From positions 1 to 64,000 of the forward strand of contig JADJAE010000002.1 in NCBI GenBank assembly GCA_016704445.1: a stretch of 64,000 nt of DNA, in the 5' to 3' direction. The position numbers and the translations under genes were made by a program. Below are positions 44,234 through 53,948 of the stretch, in pieces. Source of the DNA: Deltaproteobacteria bacterium. Lineage in GTDB: Bacteria; Myxococcota_A; Polyangia; Polyangiales; Ga0077539. The notes under the pieces are model-generated. The model saw only the letters and a program-made list of their open reading frames with translations, was not told where the DNA came from and searched no databases. Numbering within the stretch: the stretch's first letter is position 1; the number at the start of each line of letters is the position of its first letter.

Positions 44234-47006
44234 ATGCGGCGAGGAGCGATCGCGTTGGGGTGGGCCGCAGTAGCGCTGGCGGCGAGCTCGCGAGCAGCCG
44301 CGGACGGAGCTGGTGGTGCGCGTGGACCCGAGCTCGCGTGGGGCCCGGGGCAGCAGGTTGCAGTCGGTGGTGCTCGGTGCGCCGCGAGGGCGCGGCGTCC
44401 GCTGCGCAGCGCGCGCACCACGGCCTCTGGGCGCGGGCGGGGGAGGCGACGGGGGGCTGCCGCTGCTGGTGGGCGTGACCGCGGGCGATGACGTGGGACT
44501 CCGGTGTGGATCGAGGCGCTGGGCTGCGGCGATCCCAATGGGTGCACGGCAGCGACGGCGGTGGTGACGCAGCGCGCAGTGGTGAGGTTCACGCGAGGGG
44601 AAACGCAGGAGGTGACGCTGCTGCTGGCGTCGGCGTGCGTGGGAGTGAGGTGCGCGAGTGACCAGCGGTGCGCGGTGGATAGCGGGCGCTGCGAGGCCGC
44701 GACGCGCAGGAGATGGTGCGGCCCTTCAGCGGAACCGATGCGGAGACGGTCGACGGGACGCGAAGGTGGCGGATGGTCGACGGACGCGGACGCTCACAGA
44801 CTCCGCACTGGACATCGGGGTGATGATGCCGTGGTCGCGGATGCTTACACGATGTTGCAGCCCTGAAGGACGCAGTCGTGCGTGTCGACGTTGAAGGTGA
44901 CGACGCAAGCGACCTGATGCAGGAGTCATCGACCTTCCCGACGTCCGGAGGGTTGGCTGATGTTCCCATCTGGGATGAAGACCTCGGCGGGCCGGCCGAT
45001 GTCGGCGGTCCTGGCGACGTTGGCATATCCCCATTCGACACAAGCGTTGTCGATATAGGATCGGCTTGCGTAGCGCCGCTCACCGAGTGCGGCCCCGGCC
45101 CCTGCGTCAACTCCAGACCAGCGCCGCCCACTGCGGCGGCTGCGCCGCACCTGCGCCACCGGCCAGTCCTGCGTGGCGGGCGTGCACCCTCGTCCTGCAC
45201 CGCCCCGACGGTGGTCTGCGGCGGCGCCTGCGTGAACACTCCAGACCGACGCCGCCCACTGCGGGATGTGCAGCAGGGCCTGCGCCACCGGGGCGCGCTG
45301 CACGGCCGGAGCGCTGCGTCGGGGGAGTGATCCCCGGTGCGTCGTTTCAGGTGTCGCTCTCGGCCGCCAACTGCAGCGCCCGTCAAGCACGAGGTGGTCA
45401 CCGGCGACGACCGCGGAGGCATCGCCGTCTCCGGCAGCCGCCTCTTCTACTCCGGCGACACCAGCACCGGCCGCTTCGACCTTCAGTCCTCGTGGGCGAG
45501 TCCGTCGGTCGCACCGTCGACGCCCTAGTGAGCAACCTCGCCACCGGGACGCTCTACACCCCTGGCCAACGGCTCGGACGCCAGCTCCCAGACGGGCGGC
45601 ACCGTCACCTCGCTGATGGAGCTCAAACCCCACCACCGGCGGCTCACCTCCGGGCTGGTCAACCTCTCTCAGCCCATCGCGCTGCCCGCCACCGGCAGCG
45701 TCGGCATCTTCTCGGGATGGCGAGCGCATCATCCTCCTGGGCGGCGGCCGCGCGTGGCACATCAGCTCCCGAGCGGAGCCGTCATCGACTCGGTCCCCTG
45801 CCCCTCCACGGGCCCGCATCGCCTGCTGAAAACTGGGCGATCTGGGGCGTCGCGGGAGTTCTTCGGCGGGGGCGCTCTACGTCGACTACGTCCAGAACGC
45901 GACGACCATCGCCCGGATGCGAGTGCCCGAAGGCACCGTCGCCACCCTCGCGTCCTTCACGGGCTCTCGGACATGTGCTCGTTCACCGTGTCGCCCCTCT
46001 GGCGGCGCTGGTACTTCCACCACGAGGTGGCCTCGCAGTTTCGCGACACCCTCGGCGAGACCATCGGGTACTGCGACGCCACCATCACCGGCCCGACGCT
46101 CCCGTGCCGACCCATCGACACCCTGTGCTCCGGGGCGTGCACCAACCTCCAGACCAGCGCTCCACTGCGGGATGTGCAACCGCGCCTGCCCGCGGCGAGA
46201 CCTGCAACGCGGGCGTCTGCGGGCTCGCCTGCCCGGCGGGGTCAGACCGCCTGCACCGGCCGCTGCATCGACCTCAACACCGACTCCAACAACTGCGGGG
46301 CCTGCGGTCGCACCTGCATCGGCGGGCAGTGGTGCATCGTAAGCGCCTGCGGCGGAGGGACCCACTACGCCGTCGACGGAGCGCCCGTTGGCGTGGCCTA
46401 CATCGACGCCTGCGGCGCCGCCGGATCGCAGCGCATCCTCGCGTTCACCGACGACGGCGGCACCAGCGTGACGCTGCCCTCTCGCCACGCGCTGGTGGGG
46501 CGCCGCCCTCTCCGCGGGGACGCCCATGTACATCAGCTCCAACGGCAACGTGCAGGTCAACACCAGCACGGGCTCCACCTCCCTGTCGGGAACGATCCCC
46601 AGCGTGGGCTCTCCCAACGGGCTCATCGCCCCGCAGTGGCGCGACCTCGTGCAGAGCAGCTCCGGCATCTGCGTGGCCACCGTGGGCACCGCGCCCAACC
46701 GCAGCTGGGTCGCGCAGTGGGTCGGGGCCAACTACTTCACCGGCTCGGCCACCCTCAACTTCCGAGGTCATCGTGCGCAGGGCAGCGGCGTCATCTGACC
46801 TCGCCTACGGCGCGATGTCGGCTCCAGCAACGCCACCATCGGCATCGAGAACCCCACCGGCACCGAGGCCGTCAGCCCGTGCCCCTCGGCCGGTCCTGCT
46901 CCGCGGTCAGCTTCCATCGCTCGCTTCACCCCCATCCCCGAGCGGCCCCCGCTCTCTCGCGCAGTTGAAGCCAGCGCCGCGCGACAGAGGTCCGGTGCGC
47001 GTGTAG
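44234..47006 (+). pseudogene. Cys-rich lipoprotein with nidogen-like C-terminus, heavily frameshifted
   Basis: The start MRRGAIALGWAAVALAAS matches the next gene. After many frame changes the recognisable pieces are, in order: the shared N-terminal domain (VWIEALGCGDPNGCTAATAV, LLLASACVGVRC); Cys-rich repeats (AAHCGGCAAP, CVNLQT-type); a beta-propeller-like region (LFYSGDTSTGRFDL, GSVGIFSGW); further Cys repeats (NNCGACGRTCIGGQWC); and a nidogen-like domain (TPMYISSNGNVQVNTSTGS, GLIAPQWRDLV, GANYFTGSATLNF). There are about 15 or more indels in 2.7 kb, far denser than elsewhere. It is either a real pseudogene or a poorly resolved tandem duplication. If intact it would be about 900 aa. Confidence 0.6.
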
Positions 47007-47030
47007 CCACTCGTCGCGGCGACCGTCTGG

Positions 47031-47036
47031 TAGCGT
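47031..47036 (+). promoter_or_regulatory. -10-like box, leaderless start
   Basis: TAGCGT lies 8 nt before the ATG at 47045, in the same duplicated 18-bp context as at 44221. Confidence 0.5.
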
Positions 47037-47044
47037 CGCGGCGC

Positions 47045-48563
47045 ATGCGGCGAGGAGCGATCGCGTTGGGGTGGGCCGCGGTCGCGCTCGCGGCGAGCTG
47101 CGAGCAGCCGCGCACGGAGCTGGTGGTGCGCGTGGACTCCGACCTCGCGTGGGGCCCTGGGCAGCGGGTGCAGTCGGTGGTGCTCACGGTGCGCCGCGAG
47201 GGCGCGACGGGTCCGCTGCGCAGCGCGCGCACCACGGCCCTGGGCGCGGGCGGGGAGCGGCGGGCGCTGCCGCTGCTGGTGGGCGTGACTGCGGGCGACG
47301 ACGTGGAGACGCCGGTGTGGATCGAGGCGCTGGGCTGCGGCGATCCCAACGGGTGCACGGCAGCGACGGCAGTGGTGGCGCGAGCGGTGGTGAGGTTCAC
47401 GCGAGGAGACGCAGGCGCTGCCGCTGCTGCTGGCGTCGGCGTGCGTCGGAGTGATGTGCACGGGTGACCAGCGGTGCGAGGGTGAGCAGCGGGCGGTGAG
47501 GGCCGCGACGCGGGCGCAGGGAGACTTTGCGGCCCTTCAATGACGTCGACGCCTCCCCGGTGTTCTGACACGTGTCGCTCAAGCCGACGTCGTCACCGCG
47601 GATGAGCCGACACGACTCGAGGACGTTGCCGTCAGCGACGTAAGTGAGAGCCCGGACTTCGACCCGCTTCCGACGCAACGCCATGGTCGGGACCGGATAG
47701 CGGAGTGGATGACCTCGGTACCGCCTCATGGGACGTACCCTTCGACACGAGCAGCGGCGAGATGGACGCTCAGGTCGACAGCACCACCACGGGCGCCGAT
47801 GTTCTTCCGACAACGGACCTCGGCGCGCAGGCGCTCGACGCCACCTCCCGACGCCACGATCGCGATGGACGTTGCAGGCGACCGATGTGGGAGCCTCGGA
47901 CCTCGGGGACTCGACGCCGGGCCGAAAAGGATTCGGTCGTGGTCGATTATGGGCACTCGGATACCGGCCCGTCGCCCTGTAGCGGTCCGACATGCCCGTG
48001 CTCGTCGATGGCATCCGCGGGCTGGTGCTCCATCGGCGCGGCCTGCGTGAGCGGCGCGTGCTCGGCGGGCCCTGCGATGGGAGCGCTGGTGATCACGGAG
48101 ATCATGAACGACCCCGACGTGGTGGGCGACATGCAGGGCGAGTGGTTCGAGGTCTACAACCGCTCCGCGACGCCGGTCGACCTTCGGGGGATGCGGGTGC
48201 GGGGCAACGGCACGGAGACCTTCGAGGTGACGGCGTCGGGCCCGCTGCTCGTACCGGGCCGCGGGTACGCGGTGCTGGGCAAGACACGCCGACATGGTGA
48301 CCAACGGCGGCGTCACTCCTCCCCTCTTCGCCTACGGCAGCGCGATGGACTTCTCCAACAGCACCTCCTCCCCCGACTCGCTGACGCTGCTGGCGAGCGA
48401 CGGCTCCACGGTGATCGACAGCGTGAGCTACGGGGCCAGCGTCGCCTCCGGGTGGCCGGTCATCTCCGGGCCTCCAGAGTCGCTGCGCCCGACGATCCTC
48501 GACGTGAGCATGAACGACACCTCCCCTCGGCGTGGTGCCCAGGTGGCCCCGTATTCGGGCGCG
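47045..48563 (+). CDS. Lipoprotein with shared N-terminal domain and lamin-tail domain, frameshifted
   Basis: The start MRRGAIALGWAAVALAASCEQ has a lipobox Cys (ALAASC). Residues about 20-140 are the N-terminal domain shared with the 27-kb lipoprotein (VDSDLAWGPGQRVQSVV, VWIEALGCGDPNGCTAATAV). The frame breaks after about 47400. An acidic linker follows (DVAVSDVSESPDFDPLP, DVPFDTSSGEMDAQVD), then a Cys cluster (CSGPTCPCSS), and a lamin-tail domain (ALVITEIMNDPD, GEWFEVYNRSATPVDLRG, then after a break near 48290, SLTLLASDGSTVIDSVSYG, and WCPGGPVFGRGDFG). Lamin-tail domains occur in secreted bacterial proteins. As sequenced the last frame runs into the kinase gene. Confidence 0.65.
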
Positions 48564-49868
48564 GTGACTTCGGTACGCGTTCTCGGAGGGAAGTACAAGC
48601 TCCTGCGCCTGCTCGGGGCGGGCGGCATGGGTCAGGTCTTCGAGGCCCTCAACCAGAACACCGACCGCCGCGTCGCCATCAAGACCCTGCACACGCAGTG
48701 GAAGGGGGATCCGAGCGTGGTGCAGCGGTTCCTGCGCGAGGCGCGCGCGGCCACGAAGATCTGCCACCCCAACGTGGTCGACGTGCTCGACCTCGACGTC
48801 GACCGGGCCACCGGCGTGCCGTACATCGTGCAGGAGTTTCTCGCGGGCGAGAGCCTCGAGGCCCACCTCGACGCCCGCGCCGACAAGCGCCTCCCCGTCG
48901 ACGAGGTGCTGCGCATCCTCACGCCCGTGATGGGCGCGCTCGTCGCCGGCGCACCAGGCTCGGCATCGTCCACCGCGACCTCAAGCCCGCCAACCTCCTG
49001 CTCACCTTCGACCGCGCGGGTGCCCCCACCCCGAAGGTCATCGACTTCGGCATCGCGAAACTCATGGAGTCCCACTCCGAGAACCTCCGCCAGACCGCCA
49101 CCGGAACGCTCGTCGGAACCCCCAGCTACATGTCCCCCGAGCAGGCCGCCGGCGTGGATGACCTCGACGCGCGCACCGACGTCTGGTCCCTCGGCGTGGT
49201 GCTCTATGAGCTCCTCACGGGCGCGCTCCCCTACGAGGCCACGAACTACAACCTCCTCGTCGCCAAGATCGTCTACGAAGAGCCCTCCCTCCAACGGCTC
49301 CGCGACCCGTCCGTCCCCCGCGACGTCGCCGCCGTCGTCGAGCGCGCCCTCCAGAAGAACCGCGACGCCCGCTTCCCCACCATGCAGAGCCATCCTCGAC
49401 GCCACCCTCGCGTGCGACCTCTCGTCGACCATCACCCTGCCGCGCCTCTCGGCCCCGCCCACCCCGGCGATGCCGCCCGCCCCGGCGGCCCCCCGTCGCG
49501 CGCCCACGCTCGCAGGCTGGTCCGCCGAGCCCGACACGTCCGCCGCGCCGACGAAGACCACCATCGTGGCGCTCTCCGCCCTCGCCGCCGCGCTCGTCTT
49601 CACGGCGGGGTTCCTGATGTTCCGACCGACGCCCGTCACCGTGCTCGCCTCGCCGACCCCGCGTGTCGCCCCCCCGACGCCGCCGCCACGCCGACCCCCG
49701 TCGCCGCTGTCGCGCCCTGCACCCGTCGTCCCGTCGCCCGTCGCCGCGCGCCCGTCGTCGCTCGCGCGCCCGTCGCTGTGCGTCGTGCGCCGCCTGCTCC
49801 GTCGCCGCCGTCCCCGACGTTCGCATCCCCGCACCACCCCCAACGACTTCGACCGAGGCTACGAATGA
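48564..49868 (+). CDS. Membrane-anchored Ser/Thr protein kinase, two frameshifts
   Basis: The GTG at 48564 precedes GGKYKLLRLLGAGGMGQVFEA (Gly-rich loop), VAIKTLH with the ATP-binding Lys, then after a break near 48950 GIVHRDLKPANLLL (catalytic Asp), DFGIAKLM and GTPSYMSPEQ. After a second break near 49388 a Pro-rich region and one membrane helix (TTIVALSALAAALVFTAGFLM) follow, then a basic Pro tail. The kinase domain is very like the one at 30404-31954. The stop overlaps the ATG of the TPR-type gene. An in-frame join with the lamin-tail domain is probably an indel artefact. Confidence 0.85.
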   Translation: MTSVRVLGGKYKLLRLLGAGGMGQVFEALNQNTDRRVAIKTLHTQWKGDPSVVQRFLREARAATKICHPNVVDVLDLDVDRATGVPYIVQEFLAGESLEAHLDARADKRLPVDEVLRILTPVMGALVAGAPGSASSTATSSPPTSCSPSTARVPPPRRSSTSASRNSWSPTPRTSARPPPERSSEPPATCPPSRPPAWMTSTRAPTSGPSAWCSMSSSRARSPTRPRTTTSSSPRSSTKSPPSNGSATRPSPATSPPSSSAPSRRTATPASPPCRAILDATLACDLSSTITLPRLSAPPTPAMPPAPAAPRRAPTLAGWSAEPDTSAAPTKTTIVALSALAAALVFTAGFLMFRPTPVTVLASPTPRVAPPTPPPRRPPSPLSRPAPVVPSPVAARPSSLARPSLCVVRRLLRRRRPRRSHPRTTPNDFDRGYE

Positions 49869-50693
49869 ACCTCCGCGCCTCCGTCCTCGCCGCCCTCCTC
49901 GCGCTCACGCCCTCGCTCGCCTTCGCGCAGCCCGCGGCCCCCGACGCCCAGGCCCGCGCAGCCTTCGACCGCGGCATCGCCGACGTCGACGCGGGCCGCT
50001 TCGCCAACGCCGTCGTGGCCTTCGAGGAGTCCTACCGGCTGCGCCCCGTCGCGGTGGTGCTCTACAACCTCGCCTCGGCGTACACGCGCATGGGCCGCCA
50101 CCAGCAGGCCATCGCCACCTACGAGCGCTACCTCGCCGAGGGCGGCTCGCGCCTGCCGCCCGACCGCGTCCAGTCGGTGCGCGCGCGCATCGCCGAGCTC
50201 CGCCGCGACCTCCCCGTCGTTCTGCTGCGCGTGCGCCCCGCGCCCTTCACGCTCACCGTCGACGGGCGCCCGCAGACCGTCACCGGCGAGGAAGCTCACG
50301 CTCGACCCGGGCAGCCACCTGCTCGTGGCCACCGCGCCCGCGCACGCCTCGCAGCAGCGCGGTGCAAGCTCGCCCCGGGCGGGCGCGTCACCTGGGACAC
50401 CGAGCTCACCGCGGAGGGCGCGCCGCGTGGTGGCGGTGACGCCGACGCCGACGCCGACGCCGACGGTGGTGAGGACGCCCTCGCGGGTCGCGGTCACGCC
50501 GCACCCGTCGCAGCCCGATCGGCGTGCGCCTTCGGCCGAGCCGGCGATCACCTCGCGCTGGTGGTTCTGGACGGGCCTCGGGGTCGTGGTCACCGGCGGG
50601 ACGCTGGCGGCGCTCGGAGCGGCGGGCGTGTTCGATACGACGCAGCCGCCGGTCGGGGGGACGGCGTACGACGTGTCCGCGATCCGCTGGTAG
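49865..50693 (+). CDS. Exported TPR/PEGA-type protein, frameshifted; paralogue of the one at 29532
   Basis: Signal LAALLALTPSLAFAQ, TPR helices (ARAAFDRGIADVDAGRFANA, AIATYERYLAEGGSRL), a PEGA-like strand (RPAPFTLTVDGRPQTV), then frame changes near 50290-50350 leading to a Pro/Val-rich linker and the C-terminal helix SRWWFWTGLGVVVTGGTLAALG ending GGTAYDVSAIRW. That C-terminus is nearly the same as in the paralogue (WWFWTGVGAVVLGGTL). It overlaps the kinase stop by four bases, so the two are co-translated. Confidence 0.72.
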
Positions 50694-50742
50694 CGGGTAC
50701 GATCCGCTGGTCGCCGACGCCTCGCGCCCCCCGCCGCCCCCG

Positions 50743-51736
50743 TCAGATCGGCACGTCCACCCGCTGCACGATCTCGTGCACGATGCGCTCGGCGTCGTTG
50801 CGGCGCGCGTCGCCCGGCAGCAGCCCCGGGTCGGCCCCCTGCACCCGCACCCGATGCGCCAGCACCGGCACCGCCAGCTCGCTCAGGTCGTCGGGGATCA
50901 CGTACGTCCTCCCCTTCACGATCGCGCGCGCCTTGGCCGCCCGGATGAACGCCAGCGCCCCGCGCGTCGACACCCCCACCGCCACCTGCTCGTGCGAGCG
51001 CGTCGCGCTCACCAGGGCGTACGCGTAGTCCACCACCGAGGCCTCCAGCGTCACCGCGTCGACCTCGCGCTGCGCCGCCACCAGCTGCGCCAGCGTCAGC
51101 ACCGCCTCGATGGTGTCCACCGGCTCGGTGCCCCCGCGCGTCGACAGGATCTGCTTCTCCACCGCCGCCGCCGGATAGCCCACCGCCGTGCGCAGCAGGA
51201 ACCTATCGAGCTGCGACTCCGGCAGCGGGTACGTCCCCGCGGCGTCGTCGGGGGTTCTGCGTGGCGATCACCGCGAAGGGCTCCGCCAGAAGGTGCGTCA
51301 CCCCGTCGATGGACACCTGCCGCTCGCTCATCACCTCCAGCAGCGCGCTCTGCGTCTTCGGCGTCGCCCGGTTGATCTCGTCCGCCACCAGGAAGTGCGT
51401 GAACACCGGACCCGGCCTGAACTCGAAGCGCCGCTCGCTGGCGTTGTAGACGTTCACCCCCAGCAGCTCCGAGGGCATCAGGTCGCTCGTGCACTGCACC
51501 CGGCGAAACTCCGTCCCCAGCGCCCTCGCCAGCGCCCTCGCCAGCGTGGTCTTGCCCACCCCGGGCACGTCCTCGATCAGCAGGTGGCCTCGCGCCAGCA
51601 GCGTGATGACCGAGCGCTCGACCACGTCGGGCTTGCCCGAGAGCGCCACCGACACCGCCCGGAAGAGCTTCTGCGCCACCTCGTGGGCGACCGGCGAGAT
51701 GTTCGCGTTCTGCTTATTTCGTGCGGTCTCAGCCAT
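50743..51736 (-). CDS. MoxR-family AAA+ ATPase, one frameshift
   Basis: MoxR ATPases are chaperone-like AAA+ proteins often paired with vWA proteins. Signatures: LLIEDVPGVGKTTLARALA (Walker A), LVADEINRATPKTQSALLEVM (Walker B), FAVIATQNP (sensor 1), and the C-terminal lid (GVSTRGALAFIRAAKARAIVKG). The frame breaks near 51250 between ATQNP and the following DDAAGTYPLPESQLDRF. Rejoined length is about 330 aa. No vWA gene adjoins it here. It is convergent with the TPR-type gene. Confidence 0.9.
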
Positions 51737-51819
51737 TGCGTATGTCGTCCCCGGAGGGTTCGACGCTCTACCACGGGATCATCGCCCCGAACCAGCGCCC
51801 CTCTACCCCGCCTTTCAGC

Positions 51820-52836
51820 TCAGCCGCATGGGAGGCGCGCCCGCAGGGTGATCCGCCCGTCGACCGAGTCGTCGGCCTCCAGCGCGCCGCCGTGGAGCGC
51901 GATCACCCGCCGCGCCACGCTCACCGCCAGCCCCAACCCCACCGGCGCCCTCACCCCCGCCGGCGGAACCTCCAGCGGATCCTCCAGCCACGCCCGCAGC
52001 TCCCTCGTCCCGGGCACCACCAGCGTGATCGCGCAGCCCCCGTCCGGGTCGGTGCGCACCTCCGCCCTCGCCCCCTCCGTTGACGCCGTCCTGGCGAAGG
52101 CCAGCAGCGCCCCCAGCGCCTGCGCCATGCGCCCCCGGTCGACCACCACCGTCGCGTCCAGCGACCCGTCCACCCGCAGCCCCTCGGCCGACGCCCCCGC
52201 CTCCCCGAGGCGCTCCAGCGCGATGGCCCTCGCCGCGTCCAGCAGCTCCCTCAGCGACACCCTGGAGCGGTCGAGCGTCATCCGGCCGGCGTCCAGCCTC
52301 GCCGCGTCCAGCAGGTCGTCGACCCGCCGCAGCAGCTCGCGACCGCCGCGCGCCAGCGCCTCGACGCTCTCCACCTGCCCCGCGGTCAACGGCCCGTCGA
52401 CCTCCGCCCCGAGGATGTCCGTGAACCCGATCAGGCTGTTGAGCGGACCCCGCAGGTCGTGGCTCACCCCCGCCAATACGAAGCTACGTAAGCGCGCCCC
52501 CTCCAGCCTCGTCGTGATCGCGCGCCGCTGGTCCGCCCGCATCGCCGCCATCGCCGCCTGCGCCGCCGCCCTCGCCGCCCCGAGGGCCTCCCCGCCGGGC
52601 TCGTCCGCCCCCGCCGAGGCCATCTGCTCGGCCACCTCGTGCAGGTCCGCCCTCGCCCGACGCCCGAAGGCCGCCCCCACCAGCGCCCCCACGGTGCCCA
52701 GCACCGCCGCGCCCACCAGGGAGGCCGGAGCGCTCGACGCCGTCCACCCCAGCGCCGCGCCCGCCAGGGTCAGCGGCACACCCAGCGCCAGCGCCGCCCT
52801 CCTCGGGAGCCCCTCGACCAGCGAGCGCCCGCTCAC
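51820..52836 (-). CDS. Degenerate histidine-kinase-like protein
   Basis: The 338-aa protein has two N-terminal membrane helices (PLTLAGAALGWTASS, ASLVGAAVLGTVGALVGAAFG), a HisKA-like H-box (VLAGVSHDLRGPLNSLIGF, His retained) and a C-terminal GLGLAVSVARRVIALHGG. The N box is missing (ALGALLAFARTAS, no Asn), and the region of the D box (usually DxGxGI) reads ITLVVPGTREL. It therefore probably cannot bind ATP and may be a phosphoacceptor or a pseudo-kinase partner. The GTG start at 52836 overlaps the stop of the intact kinase gene. Confidence 0.75.
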   Translation of the reverse strand: MSGRSLVEGLPRRAALALGVPLTLAGAALGWTASSAPASLVGAAVLGTVGALVGAAFGRRARADLHEVAEQMASAGADEPGGEALGAARAAAQAAMAAMRADQRRAITTRLEGARLRSFVLAGVSHDLRGPLNSLIGFTDILGAEVDGPLTAGQVESVEALARGGRELLRRVDDLLDAARLDAGRMTLDRSRVSLRELLDAARAIALERLGEAGASAEGLRVDGSLDATVVVDRGRMAQALGALLAFARTASTEGARAEVRTDPDGGCAITLVVPGTRELRAWLEDPLEVPPAGVRAPVGLGLAVSVARRVIALHGGALEADDSVDGRITLRARLPCG

Positions 52837-53891
52837 CGCGCCCCCCCTTCCCCCTCCAGCGGAACCATCCCCGCCGGGAGCGTCACCGTGAAGGTGCTCC
52901 CCCGGTCGTCGTTGGCCTGCGCGGAGAGCGTCCCGCCGTGCACCTCGACGAGCCCCAGGGTGATCGCGAGCCCGAGGCCCGCGCCCCGCGCCTCCGCCGT
53001 GCGCCCCCGCTCGAAGGGCCGAAACAAGCGCTTCAGCTCCCCCGGCGCGATGCCCGGACCGTTGTCCCTCACCGCCACCGTCAGCGTCGCGGGCTTCACC
53101 GCGAGGGTCACCGTCACCGCGCCCCCCGCGTGCTCGATGGCGTTGACCACCAGGTTGGTGAGCGCCCGCCGGATGGCCACCGCGTCGACCCACGCCTCCG
53201 CCTCCGACGGACCCTCCCAGCGCAGCGACACCCCCTTCGTGCGCGCCAGCCCCTCGGCCTCGCGCACCACGTCCCTCACCACCGCCGCCACGTTGGCCCG
53301 CACCCTGGTCACGGGGAAGGTTCCGGTGGTCATCGCCGACAGGTCGAACACGTCCTCCACCAGCGAGCGAAGGTGCCCCCCCGCGTTGGCGATGGTGTCC
53401 ACGTCCTCGCGCTGCGCCTCCGTGAGCGGCCCGTCGACCTCCGCCGCCAGCAGCTCGGTGAAGCCCACGATCGAGTTGAGCGGCGTGCGCAGCTCGTGCC
53501 GCAGCGTGGCCAGCCACGCCTCCCTCCGCCGCTCGGTCTCCTCCAGCCGCGTGAGCGCCTCCCGGTGCCTCGCGCGCTCCTCCGCGAAGCGCCGCCCCCA
53601 CGCGTCCACCGCCCGGTGCAGCGCCCCGTCGCCCGATACGCCCGCCGCCTCCGTGGCCCCCGCGGCCATCGCGCGCAGCCGCTCCGCCGCCGCCGCCACC
53701 TCCGCGCGCACCGCCTCCGCCACGACGCCCGCGAGCCACCACCCGAGCGCCCCCGCGAGCACCGCCAGCGCCAGCGCGCCGCGCGCACCGATCGCGAGCG
53801 CGAGCGCGGCCACGGGCACGCTGGCGATCAGCACCGCCATCCGCAGCGACCGTCGCAGCGCCTCGGGGATCACCATGGGGAGGGACATCAT
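52833..53891 (-). CDS. Sensor histidine kinase
   Basis: The 352-aa protein has membrane helices at residues about 15-55 (MAVLIASVPVAALALAIGA, ALAVLAGALGWWLAGVV), a HisKA domain with H-box LRHELRTPLNSIVGF, and an intact HATPase: N box LTNLVVNAIEHA, D box VRDNGPGIAPGEL, and GAGLGLAITLGLVEVHGG. It autophosphorylates on the H-box His and would pass phosphate to a receiver. No response regulator is adjacent. It overlaps the degenerate kinase gene by four bases. Confidence 0.9.
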   Translation of the reverse strand: MMSLPMVIPEALRRSLRMAVLIASVPVAALALAIGARGALALAVLAGALGWWLAGVVAEAVRAEVAAAAERLRAMAAGATEAAGVSGDGALHRAVDAWGRRFAEERARHREALTRLEETERRREAWLATLRHELRTPLNSIVGFTELLAAEVDGPLTEAQREDVDTIANAGGHLRSLVEDVFDLSAMTTGTFPVTRVRANVAAVVRDVVREAEGLARTKGVSLRWEGPSEAEAWVDAVAIRRALTNLVVNAIEHAGGAVTVTLAVKPATLTVAVRDNGPGIAPGELKRLFRPFERGRTAEARGAGLGLAITLGLVEVHGGTLSAQANDDRGSTFTVTLPAGMVPLEGEGGAR

Positions 53892-53928
53892 GGCACCACC
53901 CCGGTGCCCGCCGGCGAGGAGATCGCCG

Positions 53929-53934
53929 TAGAGT
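53929..53934 (+). promoter_or_regulatory. -10-like box upstream of the rhomboid gene
   Basis: TAGAGT lies 14 nt before the ATG at 53949. With a transcription start about 7 nt downstream, the leader is only a few nucleotides. Confidence 0.35.
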
Positions 53935-53948
53935 GCGCGCCACCCACG

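Noticed and set aside
48294..48566. Lamin-tail domain fused in frame to the kinase
   Set aside because: A secreted lamin-tail domain before a cytosolic kinase without a membrane helix between is topologically implausible, and a frame change upstream gives the normal WCPGGPVFGRGDFG end of the domain.
50683..50713. Direct repeat GATCCGCTGGT after the TPR-type gene
   Set aside because: Only 11 bp, close together, explained by a local slip duplication with no other signal.
47705..51028. A 1107-codon open frame joining lamin-tail, kinase and TPR segments
   Set aside because: It is a patchwork of frames; kinase, TPR protein and MoxR pieces belong to separate genes with their own starts and membrane topology.
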